A stretch of 64,000 nucleotides of DNA. It comes from SKLM01 sp964575455 (GTDB taxonomy: Bacteria > Chloroflexota > Anaerolineae > B4-G1). The stretch is taken from contig CAZNRX010000005.1 of NCBI GenBank assembly GCA_964575455.1, positions 45,241 to 109,240 of the forward strand, read 5' to 3'. The position numbers were made by a program, and so were the translations under genes. This document shows positions 15,164-22,464 of the stretch, one piece after another. The first letter of the stretch is position 1. Each line of letters opens with the position of its first letter. Under the pieces are notes generated by a model. That model ran no database searches. It saw only the letters and a list, made by a program, of their open reading frames with translations, and was not told the DNA's origin.

Positions 15164-15954
15164 ACTGTGTCTCCCACTGAGCCCTCCAGCCCGCCGCTGA
15201 CGCGCACCGCCTCTCGGCCGTAGATCTCCTTGAATTCCTCATCCGTCATGGCGCGGATCTCCTCCCTGCTGCCCCGGTAGACGATCTGCCCCGCTCGCAG
15301 GCCGACCACGCGGCTGGCGTACTGCTGGACGAGATCGAGGTAGTGGAGGCTGCAGAGGATGGTGATGCTCTCCTCCTTGTTAAGCATCTCCAGGTGGTCG
15401 AGGATGGAGTGGGCCAGCACGGGGTCGAGGCTGGCCACCGGCTCGTCGGCCAGAATCATCTTGGGGTCCTGCATCAGCGCGCGTGCGATGCCGACCCGCT
15501 GCTGCTGCCCGCCGCTGAGCTCGTCGGCTCGTTTCTCCGCCTGATCCGTGATACCCAAGCGCTCCAACGCTGCCATGGCTTTCTTGCGGTCCTCCTTCGG
15601 GAATTGATGGAGCAGGCTGGGCCATTGGTTGACGTACCCCAGCCGTCCCGCTATCACGTTGGTGACCACCCTGGAACGCCTCACCAGGTTGAAGTGCTGG
15701 AAGATCATCCCGATCTGCCGTCGGATCTTGCGCAACTGGGCCGGCTCGGCCTTCGTGATGTCCGCGCCGTCCCACAGAATCTGGCCCTCCGTGGGCTCAA
15801 TCAAGCGGTTGATGCAGCGCAGCAGGGTTGACTTCCCGGACCCGCTCAGCCCGATGATGATAAGAAACTCGCCGTCCTCTACGATGAAGCTGACGTCTCG
15901 GATGGCGACGGTACCATCGTCGTAGATCTTGGTCAGGTTCTTGACCTCAAGCAT
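15160..15954 (-). CDS. phnC: PhnC-type phosphonate/phosphate ABC transporter ATPase
   Basis: A 264-residue ABC ATPase with Walker A GLSGSGKSTL, Q-loop FQHFNLVRRSRV, signature LSGGQQQRVGIARAL, Walker B MILADEPVASLDP and H-loop CSLHYLDL. The QHFNLVRRSRVVTNVIAGRLG stretch and the Y-rich C-terminus are PhnC-specific. GGAGG lies before the ATG. It energises import of phosphonates or reduced phosphorus compounds bound by PhnD. It overlaps phnE and is separated from phnD by 180 bases that contain a strong hairpin. Confidence 0.92.
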   Translation of the reverse strand: MLEVKNLTKIYDDGTVAIRDVSFIVEDGEFLIIIGLSGSGKSTLLRCINRLIEPTEGQILWDGADITKAEPAQLRKIRRQIGMIFQHFNLVRRSRVVTNVIAGRLGYVNQWPSLLHQFPKEDRKKAMAALERLGITDQAEKRADELSGGQQQRVGIARALMQDPKMILADEPVASLDPVLAHSILDHLEMLNKEESITILCSLHYLDLVQQYASRVVGLRAGQIVYRGSREEIRAMTDEEFKEIYGREAVRVSGGLEGSVGDTV

Positions 15955-16078
15955 GCTTCCTCCAGCTTTCTCTCTAGGACGGAGGTTCTGAGGCCGTCAA
16001 AGACTGCGGCGTGGCGAAGCCACGTTCTTCAACAGACTCAGAATCTCCGCTGACTGCGTTGGTGCTCCCCTTTTTGTC

Positions 16079-16108
16079 ACGAAGGGGGGACCGCGTCCCC
16101 CCCTTCGT
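16079..16108. promoter_or_regulatory. Intercistronic hairpin between phnD and phnC
   Basis: ACGAAGGGGGGA pairs with TCCCCCCCTTCGT around a short CGCG loop. On the transcript (minus strand) it is followed by A residues, not U, so it is not a standard terminator. It could protect the phnD message end and raise PhnD over PhnC and PhnE. Confidence 0.5.
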
Positions 16109-16134
16109 CTGCTACGTGATCAACCAGCCGGCGG

Positions 16135-17043
16135 CTACTCTTGCAGCGCCTCAATGCTCATGCCTGAGGCCTGCAGCACCTGGCGGAAGGGATCGTAGAA
16201 CTCGTCGCCGTGCTTCTCCAAACCGGCCCAGCTGTAGGCCGTGTCGAGGGCATCCTGACCCTCCTCGGTCTCGGAGATGGCTAGAAGACCATCCACGATC
16301 TGGGTCTTGAGCTCCTCGTCCATGTCCGGTATGAACTGGACGCCGTCGTTCGGGATGTCCTCCGTGATCTCAATCACGAGGACCTTCTCCATGACGTCGG
16401 GGTTGTCCTCCTCAATCGTGCCGCGGGCGTCCACGTACGTGGCGCCGGCATCGCATTCCCCGCTATAGACCTGGGCCACAACCGCGTCGTGGCTGCCAGC
16501 GTCCACCACCTCTGCCAGGTCTGTTTCAGGGTTGATCCCGGCCGCCCGCATCGTCAGCTGCGGGATGATCCAACCGCTGGTGGAGAGGGGATCAGGCCGG
16601 CAGAAGGTCTTCCCCTCCAGGTCAGCGAGGCTGTTGATCCCCGTGTCGGCACCGGTGATGATCTGACCGTTGTAGGTGGCGCTGCCGTAGCGGACGGCCA
16701 CCAACTCGGTCTCCACACCGCAGCGCTCGTTCGCCAACACGTAGGCGAAGGTGGCCAACGAGCCCATGTGGGCCTCTGGCGGATCGGCGCACATAGCCTC
16801 GATCACGCCGGCGTACTCCGTGGCGACGTTGGTATCGAAGTAGAGGCCGGTCTCGTCGTGCAGTAGATCGGCGACCTCCTGTGCTCCCGCTGCCACGGTC
16901 TCCATCTCGCCCGAGGGTACGAAGGACCAGATGATGGGGTTATCCTCCGACGAACCGAGCTCCCCTCCACCGCAGCCGCTCAGCGCGACTATCGCGCCGA
17001 CGACCATCAGGGTGAGCATCGCTACAAGGATCTTCTTCGACAT
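16135..17043 (-). CDS. phnD: PhnD-type periplasmic-binding lipoprotein
   Basis: A 302-residue substrate-binding protein. Residues 1-23 form a lipoprotein signal with lipobox ALSGC. The mature part begins with a Gly/Ser-rich linker and then the PhnD/PtxB pattern IIWSFVPSGEMETV, AHMGSLATFAYVLA, GKTFCRPDPLSTSGW and GECDAGATYVDA. It would hold phosphonate, phosphite or a related anion for PhnCE. CAGAGGAGG lies upstream of the ATG. It is the first gene of the phnD-phnC-phnE-GT-GT run. The exact ligand cannot be told from sequence alone. Confidence 0.9.
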   Translation of the reverse strand: MSKKILVAMLTLMVVGAIVALSGCGGGELGSSEDNPIIWSFVPSGEMETVAAGAQEVADLLHDETGLYFDTNVATEYAGVIEAMCADPPEAHMGSLATFAYVLANERCGVETELVAVRYGSATYNGQIITGADTGINSLADLEGKTFCRPDPLSTSGWIIPQLTMRAAGINPETDLAEVVDAGSHDAVVAQVYSGECDAGATYVDARGTIEEDNPDVMEKVLVIEITEDIPNDGVQFIPDMDEELKTQIVDGLLAISETEEGQDALDTAYSWAGLEKHGDEFYDPFRQVLQASGMSIEALQE

Positions 17044-17534
17044 GTTTCTGTTACCTCCTCTGGGTAGTTAGCTAACGACTAAGTACAAAGTGACCGATTA
17101 GTGAGTGTTTTACGCTTGGCTTATGTGATGCTAGCGAGGTGATTCTCTGGTTACCCCTCCTTTCTGACTCGGCCTTGTTTACCCTGCGTTGACTAAACCG
17201 CAGCGAACAGGCCCTTAGCTTCACGTCTCACCGAGCCCACTGCGTGCCCTCTCATTGTCGTGCACGTCTGTTGACGGCCCGTTAAGGCGGTGTTACACGG
17301 CCTTTAAGGGAGCGTGCCTATCATATCCCCGAAGACCGTTGAGCGCAAGTCGCCAGGATGGCGCCGCTCCTACTGCTATTTCACGCATCTGGCCTGGACT
17401 TTTCAATTGCTCCGAGCCTCGTCCTCGGGGCGACTGACGCACGCTACCGAGCTTTGTCCTGGGCCAGCCACCCCCGGGACGGGGGCTAGGAGCTGGGGAA
17501 AAGCCAAGGTCTGTTGTGTGAAGGGGCATTAGGT
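17044..17534. other. Intergenic region between phnD and the lipoprotein gene
   Basis: About 490 bases with no supported gene. It holds the phnD leader, a short GTTAGCTAAC palindrome near 17068, and near 17470 a GC-rich AGCCACCCCCGGGACGGGGGCT hairpin that could end the lipoprotein transcript. I could not assign a clear promoter for phnD. Confidence 0.5.
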
Positions 17535-18803
17535 CTACGGTACTTCGATGAGCAACGAGACCGGATCGACGCGATCGTTCACCGGCGAGATCTCGACGTC
17601 CTCGTGGATCAAACCGGCCCAGCAGTACTGAGGATTGCGGGCTCCCACGACGTCCACAAAGCGAATGCCTCCCGTGACCACAGCGCGCGTGAACGGCGGC
17701 AGGTAGAGGTACCCATCTCTCTTCTCCAGCGCGTCTTCGTCGCCCACGGCCCAGCGCCAGGGGTAGTTGGTCGTCGCGTTCTCGCAGTGGATGCCCACGC
17801 GGAACGTGCCCGCTTGGATATACTCCCCCAGCGTGGCATAGTTCTGATCGCTCTGATATACCGTGCCCGGTGGAGGCCCGCTGGTGCGTATCGGTGCAGG
17901 GCTGTCGTTCTCCACGGTGAGTGTGAAATGGAGCGTCTTGCCGAGCGGTACGCTCTTGGACGACCACTCGACCTCGCCGTTGAAGATGTAGGCCATCGGG
18001 ACGCCGCCCTCCTGGATGGTGAGCGTCGTCGTCGTCAATGTACGCTGCCCGACCGCGTCCTCGGCTTCGGCGTGGACGACGTACGTGCCATCCGGAGGTG
18101 GCTGTGCGCCGTCGTCGACGCCGGCGTCATAGTCGAAGGCGTAAACGCCGCGCTTTCCCTCGCGAGCCAGGGTCTGCTCATCCCGCTCCACTGGATAGCG
18201 AGTGCCATCCTCGTCCAGCAGATAGACCGAAAGCGACGTGTCGTCCTTCGACAGGTAGACGTTGATCTTGGCTCGGTCGGTGATCCCGTCTCGATTGGGG
18301 CTGAAGGGGTTGGGAGAGACTGAGAAGTTCTTGAGCTCTGGCAGCGACGTGTCGGCATCTGCGATGGTGAGCGTGCCGGTAACCTGCTCGCTGTGGCCTG
18401 TTTCGTCGGTGGCTTCGACCATCCAGACGTAGTCGCCGTCCTGAAGCACCCGCTTCTCGACGTCAAACCCGGTGAAGGACTCGTCCAGCAGGGTGTAGCC
18501 GTCGACGATGCCGGAGAAGAGCACCTGATACGGCTTCTCGACCGATGGCCCGCGGTACGCATGGTCGCGGAAGGTGTAGCTGTTGCCTCCCGCGCCCTCG
18601 AACGTGATCGACACCTCGGCACTGCGGTTGAGGTTGTATGTGATCCTCAGGGCGTCCGTGTCCCCATCTGCGTTGGGCGTGATTCGATCTCTGTCGAAGG
18701 AGACTTGGGTCAGAATGGGTTGGTCCCCACATGCGGTCAACGCGACAGCAAGCCCAACCATCAATGCAAGCAGACCTGGATACAGGCGATACCAGTTTCG
18801 CAA
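17535..18803 (-). CDS. Secreted lipoprotein with FlgD-like Ig domains
   Basis: A 422-residue lipoprotein. The TTG start at 18803 is supported by AAGGAGG nine bases upstream. Residues 1-25 are a signal with lipobox LTAC. Two FlgD-Ig-like beta-sandwich modules follow, marked by repeated SFDRDRITPNADGDTD and SVSPNPFSPNRDGITD lines at about residues 35 and 165, each before an Ig-type strand set. The C-terminal 170 residues are an additional beta-rich domain with no name I can give. The function is probably surface or structural. It follows its own weak promoter and is not clearly linked to phn. Confidence 0.8.
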   Translation of the reverse strand: MRNWYRLYPGLLALMVGLAVALTACGDQPILTQVSFDRDRITPNADGDTDALRITYNLNRSAEVSITFEGAGGNSYTFRDHAYRGPSVEKPYQVLFSGIVDGYTLLDESFTGFDVEKRVLQDGDYVWMVEATDETGHSEQVTGTLTIADADTSLPELKNFSVSPNPFSPNRDGITDRAKINVYLSKDDTSLSVYLLDEDGTRYPVERDEQTLAREGKRGVYAFDYDAGVDDGAQPPPDGTYVVHAEAEDAVGQRTLTTTTLTIQEGGVPMAYIFNGEVEWSSKSVPLGKTLHFTLTVENDSPAPIRTSGPPPGTVYQSDQNYATLGEYIQAGTFRVGIHCENATTNYPWRWAVGDEDALEKRDGYLYLPPFTRAVVTGGIRFVDVVGARNPQYCWAGLIHEDVEISPVNDRVDPVSLLIEVP

Positions 18804-18830
18804 CGTGATCTACCTCCTTGAGTAGTTGAA

Positions 18831-18859
18831 AGTGTACCATGGATCGATGAATTGGTAAA
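18831..18859 (-). promoter_or_regulatory. Probable promoter of the lipoprotein gene
   Basis: On the minus strand TTTACC (18854-18859), a 17-base spacer and TACACT (18831-18836), about 30 bases before the TTG start. Confidence 0.5.
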
Positions 18860-18991
18860 CCGTCGGCGCGTTTGGTCCAAGCCTTATCCTCTCCGCCGCA
18901 GAGGGTGCCCCCACCGCCCCGTCCGCTTCCCGATCTATTGGCTAAAGCGCTGGTCACCTTGGCTCAATCATTCGGCTGTCAGCATAACGAC

Positions 18992-19019
18992 TTGCACTCC
19001 GTGCCGGAGTGGGTACAAT
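18992..19019 (+). promoter_or_regulatory. Promoter of folC
   Basis: TTGCAC (18992-18997), a 16-base spacer and TACAAT (19014-19019). The start would be near 19026, about 110 bases before the folC ATG. The rest of the 330-base gap (18804-19136) shows no gene. Confidence 0.65.
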
Positions 19020-19136
19020 CCGTGGCTAAAGCTGCGTTCAGGACCCCTTGAGCTGTGTCGTTGCCAGATGGGCGTGGTGAGGAGCGATGAGGGAGCTTGA
19101 GCGCTTCCCTGGATGAAGACATAGGATGGAAGGGCT

Positions 19137-20486
19137 ATGGACTACGTAGAAGCTATTGCCTATCTGCACAGCCTCACAGACTACGAGACGAAGCGGGTCA
19201 GACGGTATACGCCCGATGCGTTCGATCTCTCACGGGTCGAGCGCTTGTTGGAGGCCGTGGGAAACCCACACCGCAGCTTCCGGTCGGTGCATATCGCTGG
19301 CACCAAAGGGAAAGGCTCCACATCGGCGATGATCGAGTCTTGCCTGCGGGCGGTCGGGTACCGCACTGCTCTTTACACCTCTCCGCACCTTCACACGTTT
19401 CGGGAGCGGATCCGCACTGCGGGAGAGAAGATCGACCGTGACGAGGTCGTCGCGCTGGTGAAGGAGGTTCGCCCGCTGGTTGAGCGCATGCCGGAGCTGA
19501 CCACGTTTGAGGTGATCACCGCCATGGGGTTTCTCTACTTCGCCCGCTCCAACGTGGACGTGGCGGTGGTGGAGGTGGGACTTGGCGGGCGCCTCGACGC
19601 CACCAACGTCTTGAGCCCAGAGGTGGCGGTGATTACGTCCATCAGCCTTGATCACACCTATCTACTGGGGGATACGTTGGGCGAGATCGCGCGGGAGAAG
19701 GGGGGGATCATCAAGCCAGGTATCCCGACTGTGAGCGCTCCTCAGCGCGCCGAGGCGATTCAGGCAATCGAAGCGATCAGTCGCGGGCGCGGTGCAGAAC
19801 TCGTGGAGATCTGCCGAGACTGGGACTACGAGATCGGGCCTGCCGACAGGGAGGGCCAATCCTTCACCGTGCGGCGCATTACGGACCACGGGTCGCCCCT
19901 GGATGGCGAGTACTGGATTCCCCTGCTGGGCCGTCACCAACTGGAGAATGCAGCTGCCGCTATTGCGGCTCTCGACCTGCTTCAACGGGGGAGCTTCGAT
20001 CTGCCTGTTCAGGCCGTCGACCGAGGGCTGCAGGAGGTCCGGTGGCCGGGGCGTATGGAGATCCTCAGCCAGGATCCGCTGGTGGTCGTGGACTGTGCCC
20101 ACAACCCCTATTCGGCGCGGACGCTGCGGGATGCTCTGGAGGAGTGGTTTCCGGATCGAAGTTGGGTGATGGTCTTTGGGGCCTCGGCCGACAAGGACAT
20201 CGCCGGCATGTTGGAGACGCTGGTGCCAATCAGTGACTACACCATCGTCACCCGTGCCAATCACCCGCGAGCGATGTCGCCCATCGAGTTGGCCGATGTC
20301 GTGGTCGGCGTCGGGGGTGGGGCGGAGGTGAGCCTCAACGCGAGGAAGTCGCTTGAGCGCGCCCTGACGATGATGGATCCGGATAACGGGCTGCTGGCGA
20401 CCGGGTCGATCTTCCTGGTGGCCGATCTTCGCGAGGCGTGGGCGCGCCATACGGGGAGCGCTCTGCCGGACAATGATGGCGAGTAG
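19137..20486 (+). CDS. folC: Folylpolyglutamate synthase / dihydrofolate synthase FolC
   Basis: A 449-residue Mur-ligase-type ATP-dependent amide ligase that adds glutamate to (dihydro)folate or dihydropteroate. Motifs are P-loop HIAGTKGKGSTSAMI, the folate-binding TSPHLHTFRERIR, metal-binding TSISLDHTYLLGDTLGEIAREKGGIIKPG, and the C-domain DCAHNPYSARTL and VFGASADKDIAGML. GGAAGGG precedes the ATG. It is monocistronic, with promoter 18992-19019 and terminator 20512-20546. Confidence 0.94.
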   Translation: MDYVEAIAYLHSLTDYETKRVRRYTPDAFDLSRVERLLEAVGNPHRSFRSVHIAGTKGKGSTSAMIESCLRAVGYRTALYTSPHLHTFRERIRTAGEKIDRDEVVALVKEVRPLVERMPELTTFEVITAMGFLYFARSNVDVAVVEVGLGGRLDATNVLSPEVAVITSISLDHTYLLGDTLGEIAREKGGIIKPGIPTVSAPQRAEAIQAIEAISRGRGAELVEICRDWDYEIGPADREGQSFTVRRITDHGSPLDGEYWIPLLGRHQLENAAAAIAALDLLQRGSFDLPVQAVDRGLQEVRWPGRMEILSQDPLVVVDCAHNPYSARTLRDALEEWFPDRSWVMVFGASADKDIAGMLETLVPISDYTIVTRANHPRAMSPIELADVVVGVGGGAEVSLNARKSLERALTMMDPDNGLLATGSIFLVADLREAWARHTGSALPDNDGE

Positions 20487-20511
20487 CTGACCCCCACCAG
20501 GTCGGAGACGA

Positions 20512-20548
20512 GACCCCAAAGGCTGCACAGGACCCTTGGGGTCTTTTG
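20512..20548 (+). terminator. Rho-independent terminator of folC
   Basis: GACCCCAA (20512-20519) pairs with TTGGGGTC (20535-20542), with further GG/CC pairing inside, followed by TTTTGGTTCTT. Confidence 0.75.
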
Positions 20549-20552
20549 GTTC

Positions 20553-20581
20553 TTGACAACGGCGACGGGTTATTCTATAAT
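20553..20581 (+). promoter_or_regulatory. Perfect consensus promoter of the FmdE-like gene
   Basis: TTGACA (20553-20558), 17-base spacer, TATAAT (20576-20581). The start is near 20588, about 50 bases before the ATG. It is among the two strongest promoters in the window. Confidence 0.88.
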
Positions 20582-20641
20582 ACTCGTTGTTGCGATTGAT
20601 TGCATTAACTACTGAGTGTAAATAGAGATTGGAGTCAAGCG

Positions 20642-21379
20642 ATGTCTCAAGAACCCGGTTACGGCCCTCTACCGAAAAACCCCAGGGCGCCCATTGAGGC
20701 CATGATCCGCGAGGGCGACCTGGAGGGCTTGCTCAGGAAGGCGGGCGAGCTGCACGGCCACTTCTGCCCCTACGTGGCGCTGGGCGTGCGCGCTGGCTAC
20801 ACCGCGCTGCGGAGGCTGGGGATCGAACAGAACCTGGGGATGGAGGACGTGATCGCCATCGTGGAGGCCAACAACTGCTTCAGCGACGGCATCCAGATGA
20901 CGACTGGGTGCTCCTTCGCCAACAACGCCTTGATCTACCACGATCTGGGCAAGACGGCGGTGACGGTGGCGAAGCGCGACGGCGCGGACAGCAAGGTGGC
21001 CGAGGCTGTGCGGGTCGCCGTGCGGGCCGACTACAGCGCCAGTTTCGACGAGCGCTACCCCGAGGCGCACGAGCTGTTCGAGAAGATCGTCACCAATCGC
21101 GAGGAACCGACGCCGGAGGAGCAGGAGCGATTGTCGGAGCTCTGGGCCGAGACCTCGTACAAGCAGTTGGGTCTGCCCGAGGAGGAGATCTTCACCGTCG
21201 AGAGGAAGCGGATCGACCTACCGGCCTACGCGCCGATTCACGAGTCGGCCATCTGCGCCGGTTGCGGCGAGAGCGTGATGGAGACGAAGGCGCGGCTGCG
21301 GGATGGGGAGCCGGTCTGCATCGCGTGCGCCGACGCTGAGCGCTACGTGCTGGATGGCTCGGGCATGTCGGTTGTGTGA
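20642..21379 (+). CDS. FmdE-family protein (formylmethanofuran dehydrogenase subunit E-like)
   Basis: A 245-residue FmdE-like protein. The N-terminal part has the family signature GELHGHFCPYVALGVRAGY and NNCFSDGIQMTTGCSFANN with the conserved Cys/His metal ligands. The C-terminus has a short zinc-finger-like CAGCGE...CIACAD module (residues about 208-232). FmdE proteins occur in many bacteria that lack formylmethanofuran dehydrogenase and have been connected with molybdenum/tungsten-enzyme metabolism. No Mo/W enzyme gene is in this window. A consensus promoter suggests strong constitutive expression. Confidence 0.85.
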   Translation: MSQEPGYGPLPKNPRAPIEAMIREGDLEGLLRKAGELHGHFCPYVALGVRAGYTALRRLGIEQNLGMEDVIAIVEANNCFSDGIQMTTGCSFANNALIYHDLGKTAVTVAKRDGADSKVAEAVRVAVRADYSASFDERYPEAHELFEKIVTNREEPTPEEQERLSELWAETSYKQLGLPEEEIFTVERKRIDLPAYAPIHESAICAGCGESVMETKARLRDGEPVCIACADAERYVLDGSGMSVV

Positions 21380-21440
21380 AACGTGAAAAGTAAAACGTGA
21401 TAGGGAGAATTCTGATGAGGGCGTGATCGACGGGCCCAGA

Positions 21441-21550
21441 CGCTCGTGCTCCCCTTGATAGGTCCGGGGGGAGAGCTAGCTCAAACCAGTTTCGGCGGGT
21501 GCCGCTGCGCTTACAGAAACCCGCCCCACATGCGGTTGAGAAAAAAGCTT
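21441..21550. repeat. 110-bp palindromic dispersed repeat, copy A
   Basis: Nearly identical blocks are shared with 43131-43257, including CTCGTG, GGTCCGGGGGGAGA and CAGTTTCGGCGGGTGCCGCTG. The centre folds: GGCGGGT (21494-21500) pairs with ACCCGCC (21519-21525), flanked by CTCAA/TTGAG (21480-21484 with 21536-21540). It is non-coding. Confidence 0.7.
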
Positions 21551-21551
21551 C

Positions 21552-21641
21552 ATGTTCGTTGAGGCGGTGTTTGCCTACCCGGGGATGGGCACGTTGATCT
21601 ATCAGGCCGGGGCGATGCTGGAGGGCGCGTGCGTAGGGTGA
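21552..21641 (+). pseudogene. Remnant of a DppB-type peptide ABC permease
   Basis: A 29-residue open frame, MFVEAVFAYPGMGTLIYQAG and onward, that matches the conserved VE-x-VF-x-YPG-x-G-x-L-x-YQA block near the C-terminus of oligopeptide permease DppB. Nothing of the other 250 residues remains and the dispersed repeat abuts its 5' end. It is a relic, not a gene. Confidence 0.6.
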
Positions 21642-21841
21642 TCCGTTGGTTGGGGGCGGTGGGCTGGGGCTCCATGTTGCGCTATGCGTTCGAATGTCCT
21701 ACAATCTTCATCTCGAACGTATGGGTGCGGTGGGCGGCTCCGCCGGGGCTCTGCATCATGCTGGTGGTGATGGCCTTGAAGCTGGTCGGGTTCTCGGTGG
21801 AAGCGTGGGCTAACCCGCGCTTGAATGGAAAGAGGTCATGA
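21641..21841 (+). pseudogene. Remnant of a DppC/OppC-type peptide ABC permease
   Basis: About 65 residues resemble the C-terminal end of the OppC/DppC permease: GWGSMLRYAFECPT, WVRWAAPPGLCIMLVVMAL and VEAWANPRLNGK, where the family has WG-x-ML, PPGLCI and NPRL. The N-terminal three quarters and the usual signature loop are missing. Together with the adjacent DppB relic this marks a deleted peptide-transporter operon. Confidence 0.6.
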
Positions 21842-21882
21842 TCAGCAGCGCTCTGCCGGGCGGATCGCTGCCGTCTGTGGCA

Positions 21883-21935
21883 GGCACGGTCCACGTCGGA
21901 AAGCGTAGAGCACGCTGAGTGCCCAGGACCGTGCC
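21883..21935 (+). promoter_or_regulatory. Nested hairpin in the fur leader
   Basis: GGCACGGTCC (21883-21892) pairs perfectly with GGACCGTGCC (21926-21935). Inside, AGCGT/ACGCT forms a second stem. The structure ends 20 bases before the fur ribosome-binding site and could be an operator, a terminator lacking a U-tract, or a regulatory leader. Confidence 0.45.
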
Positions 21936-21964
21936 GTTAGCGAACTCGGCAAGGAGAATAACGT

Positions 21965-22411
21965 ATGTCCTGTGAACAGGTCTTCTTCAAGCGACTGCGC
22001 GAGCACGGCTTCCGACTCACGCCGCAGCGAGAGATGGTCCTCTCGGTGCTGCACGACGTCGAAGGCTTCGCTACCGCCGATGAGATCTATGAGCGCGTCA
22101 GCCGCATCAGCTCGTCCGTGGATATCTCGACTGTCTACCGCACGCTGGAGCTGCTGCAGGATTTCCACCTGGTGGCCTCCGTGGATCCCGGCGATGGTCA
22201 GCGCCGCTACGAGCTGCTGGGGCTCCACGGTCAGCACTTTCACCTAGTCTGTCTCTCCTGTGGGAAGATCATCGGCGTGGAGCCGGAGGCGCTGGAGGCC
22301 TTCGCCAGCCGGATAAGAGAGACGTACAGCTTCGAGATTGACCTGGAGCACCTGAGCATCCCGGGGCTCTGCCAGGAGTGCACGGACGGCCAAGACGTCC
22401 AGGAGGTGTGA
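21965..22411 (+). CDS. Fur-family metal/peroxide-responsive regulator
   Basis: A 148-residue Fur-family repressor. The winged helix covers about residues 5-85 (FRLTPQREMVLSVLH, VDISTVYRTLELLQD). The dimerisation domain follows with HGQHFHLVCLSCGKI and the second Cys pair CQEC at the C-terminus, the structural zinc site. AAGGAG precedes the ATG. The sequence does not separate Fur, Zur and PerR. A nested hairpin lies in the leader. Its neighbours (peptide-permease relics and L,D-transpeptidase) give no hint of its regulon. Confidence 0.9.
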   Translation: MSCEQVFFKRLREHGFRLTPQREMVLSVLHDVEGFATADEIYERVSRISSSVDISTVYRTLELLQDFHLVASVDPGDGQRRYELLGLHGQHFHLVCLSCGKIIGVEPEALEAFASRIRETYSFEIDLEHLSIPGLCQECTDGQDVQEV

Positions 22412-22464
22412 GGCTAAACGGGCTGCGCTTGGTCCTCCTACTGCTATTGGAGCAGGCTCCTCCC

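Noticed and set aside
16079..16108. Rho-independent terminator of phnD
   Set aside because: The stem is strong, but the transcript side is followed by A residues instead of U.
16011..16310. 99-aa open frame on the plus strand
   Set aside because: Antisense to the end of phnD and through the intercistronic hairpin; no coding features.
21629..21841. Genuine 70-aa membrane protein gene
   Set aside because: The sequence matches only the C-terminal tail of OppC/DppC, so it is better read as a relic.
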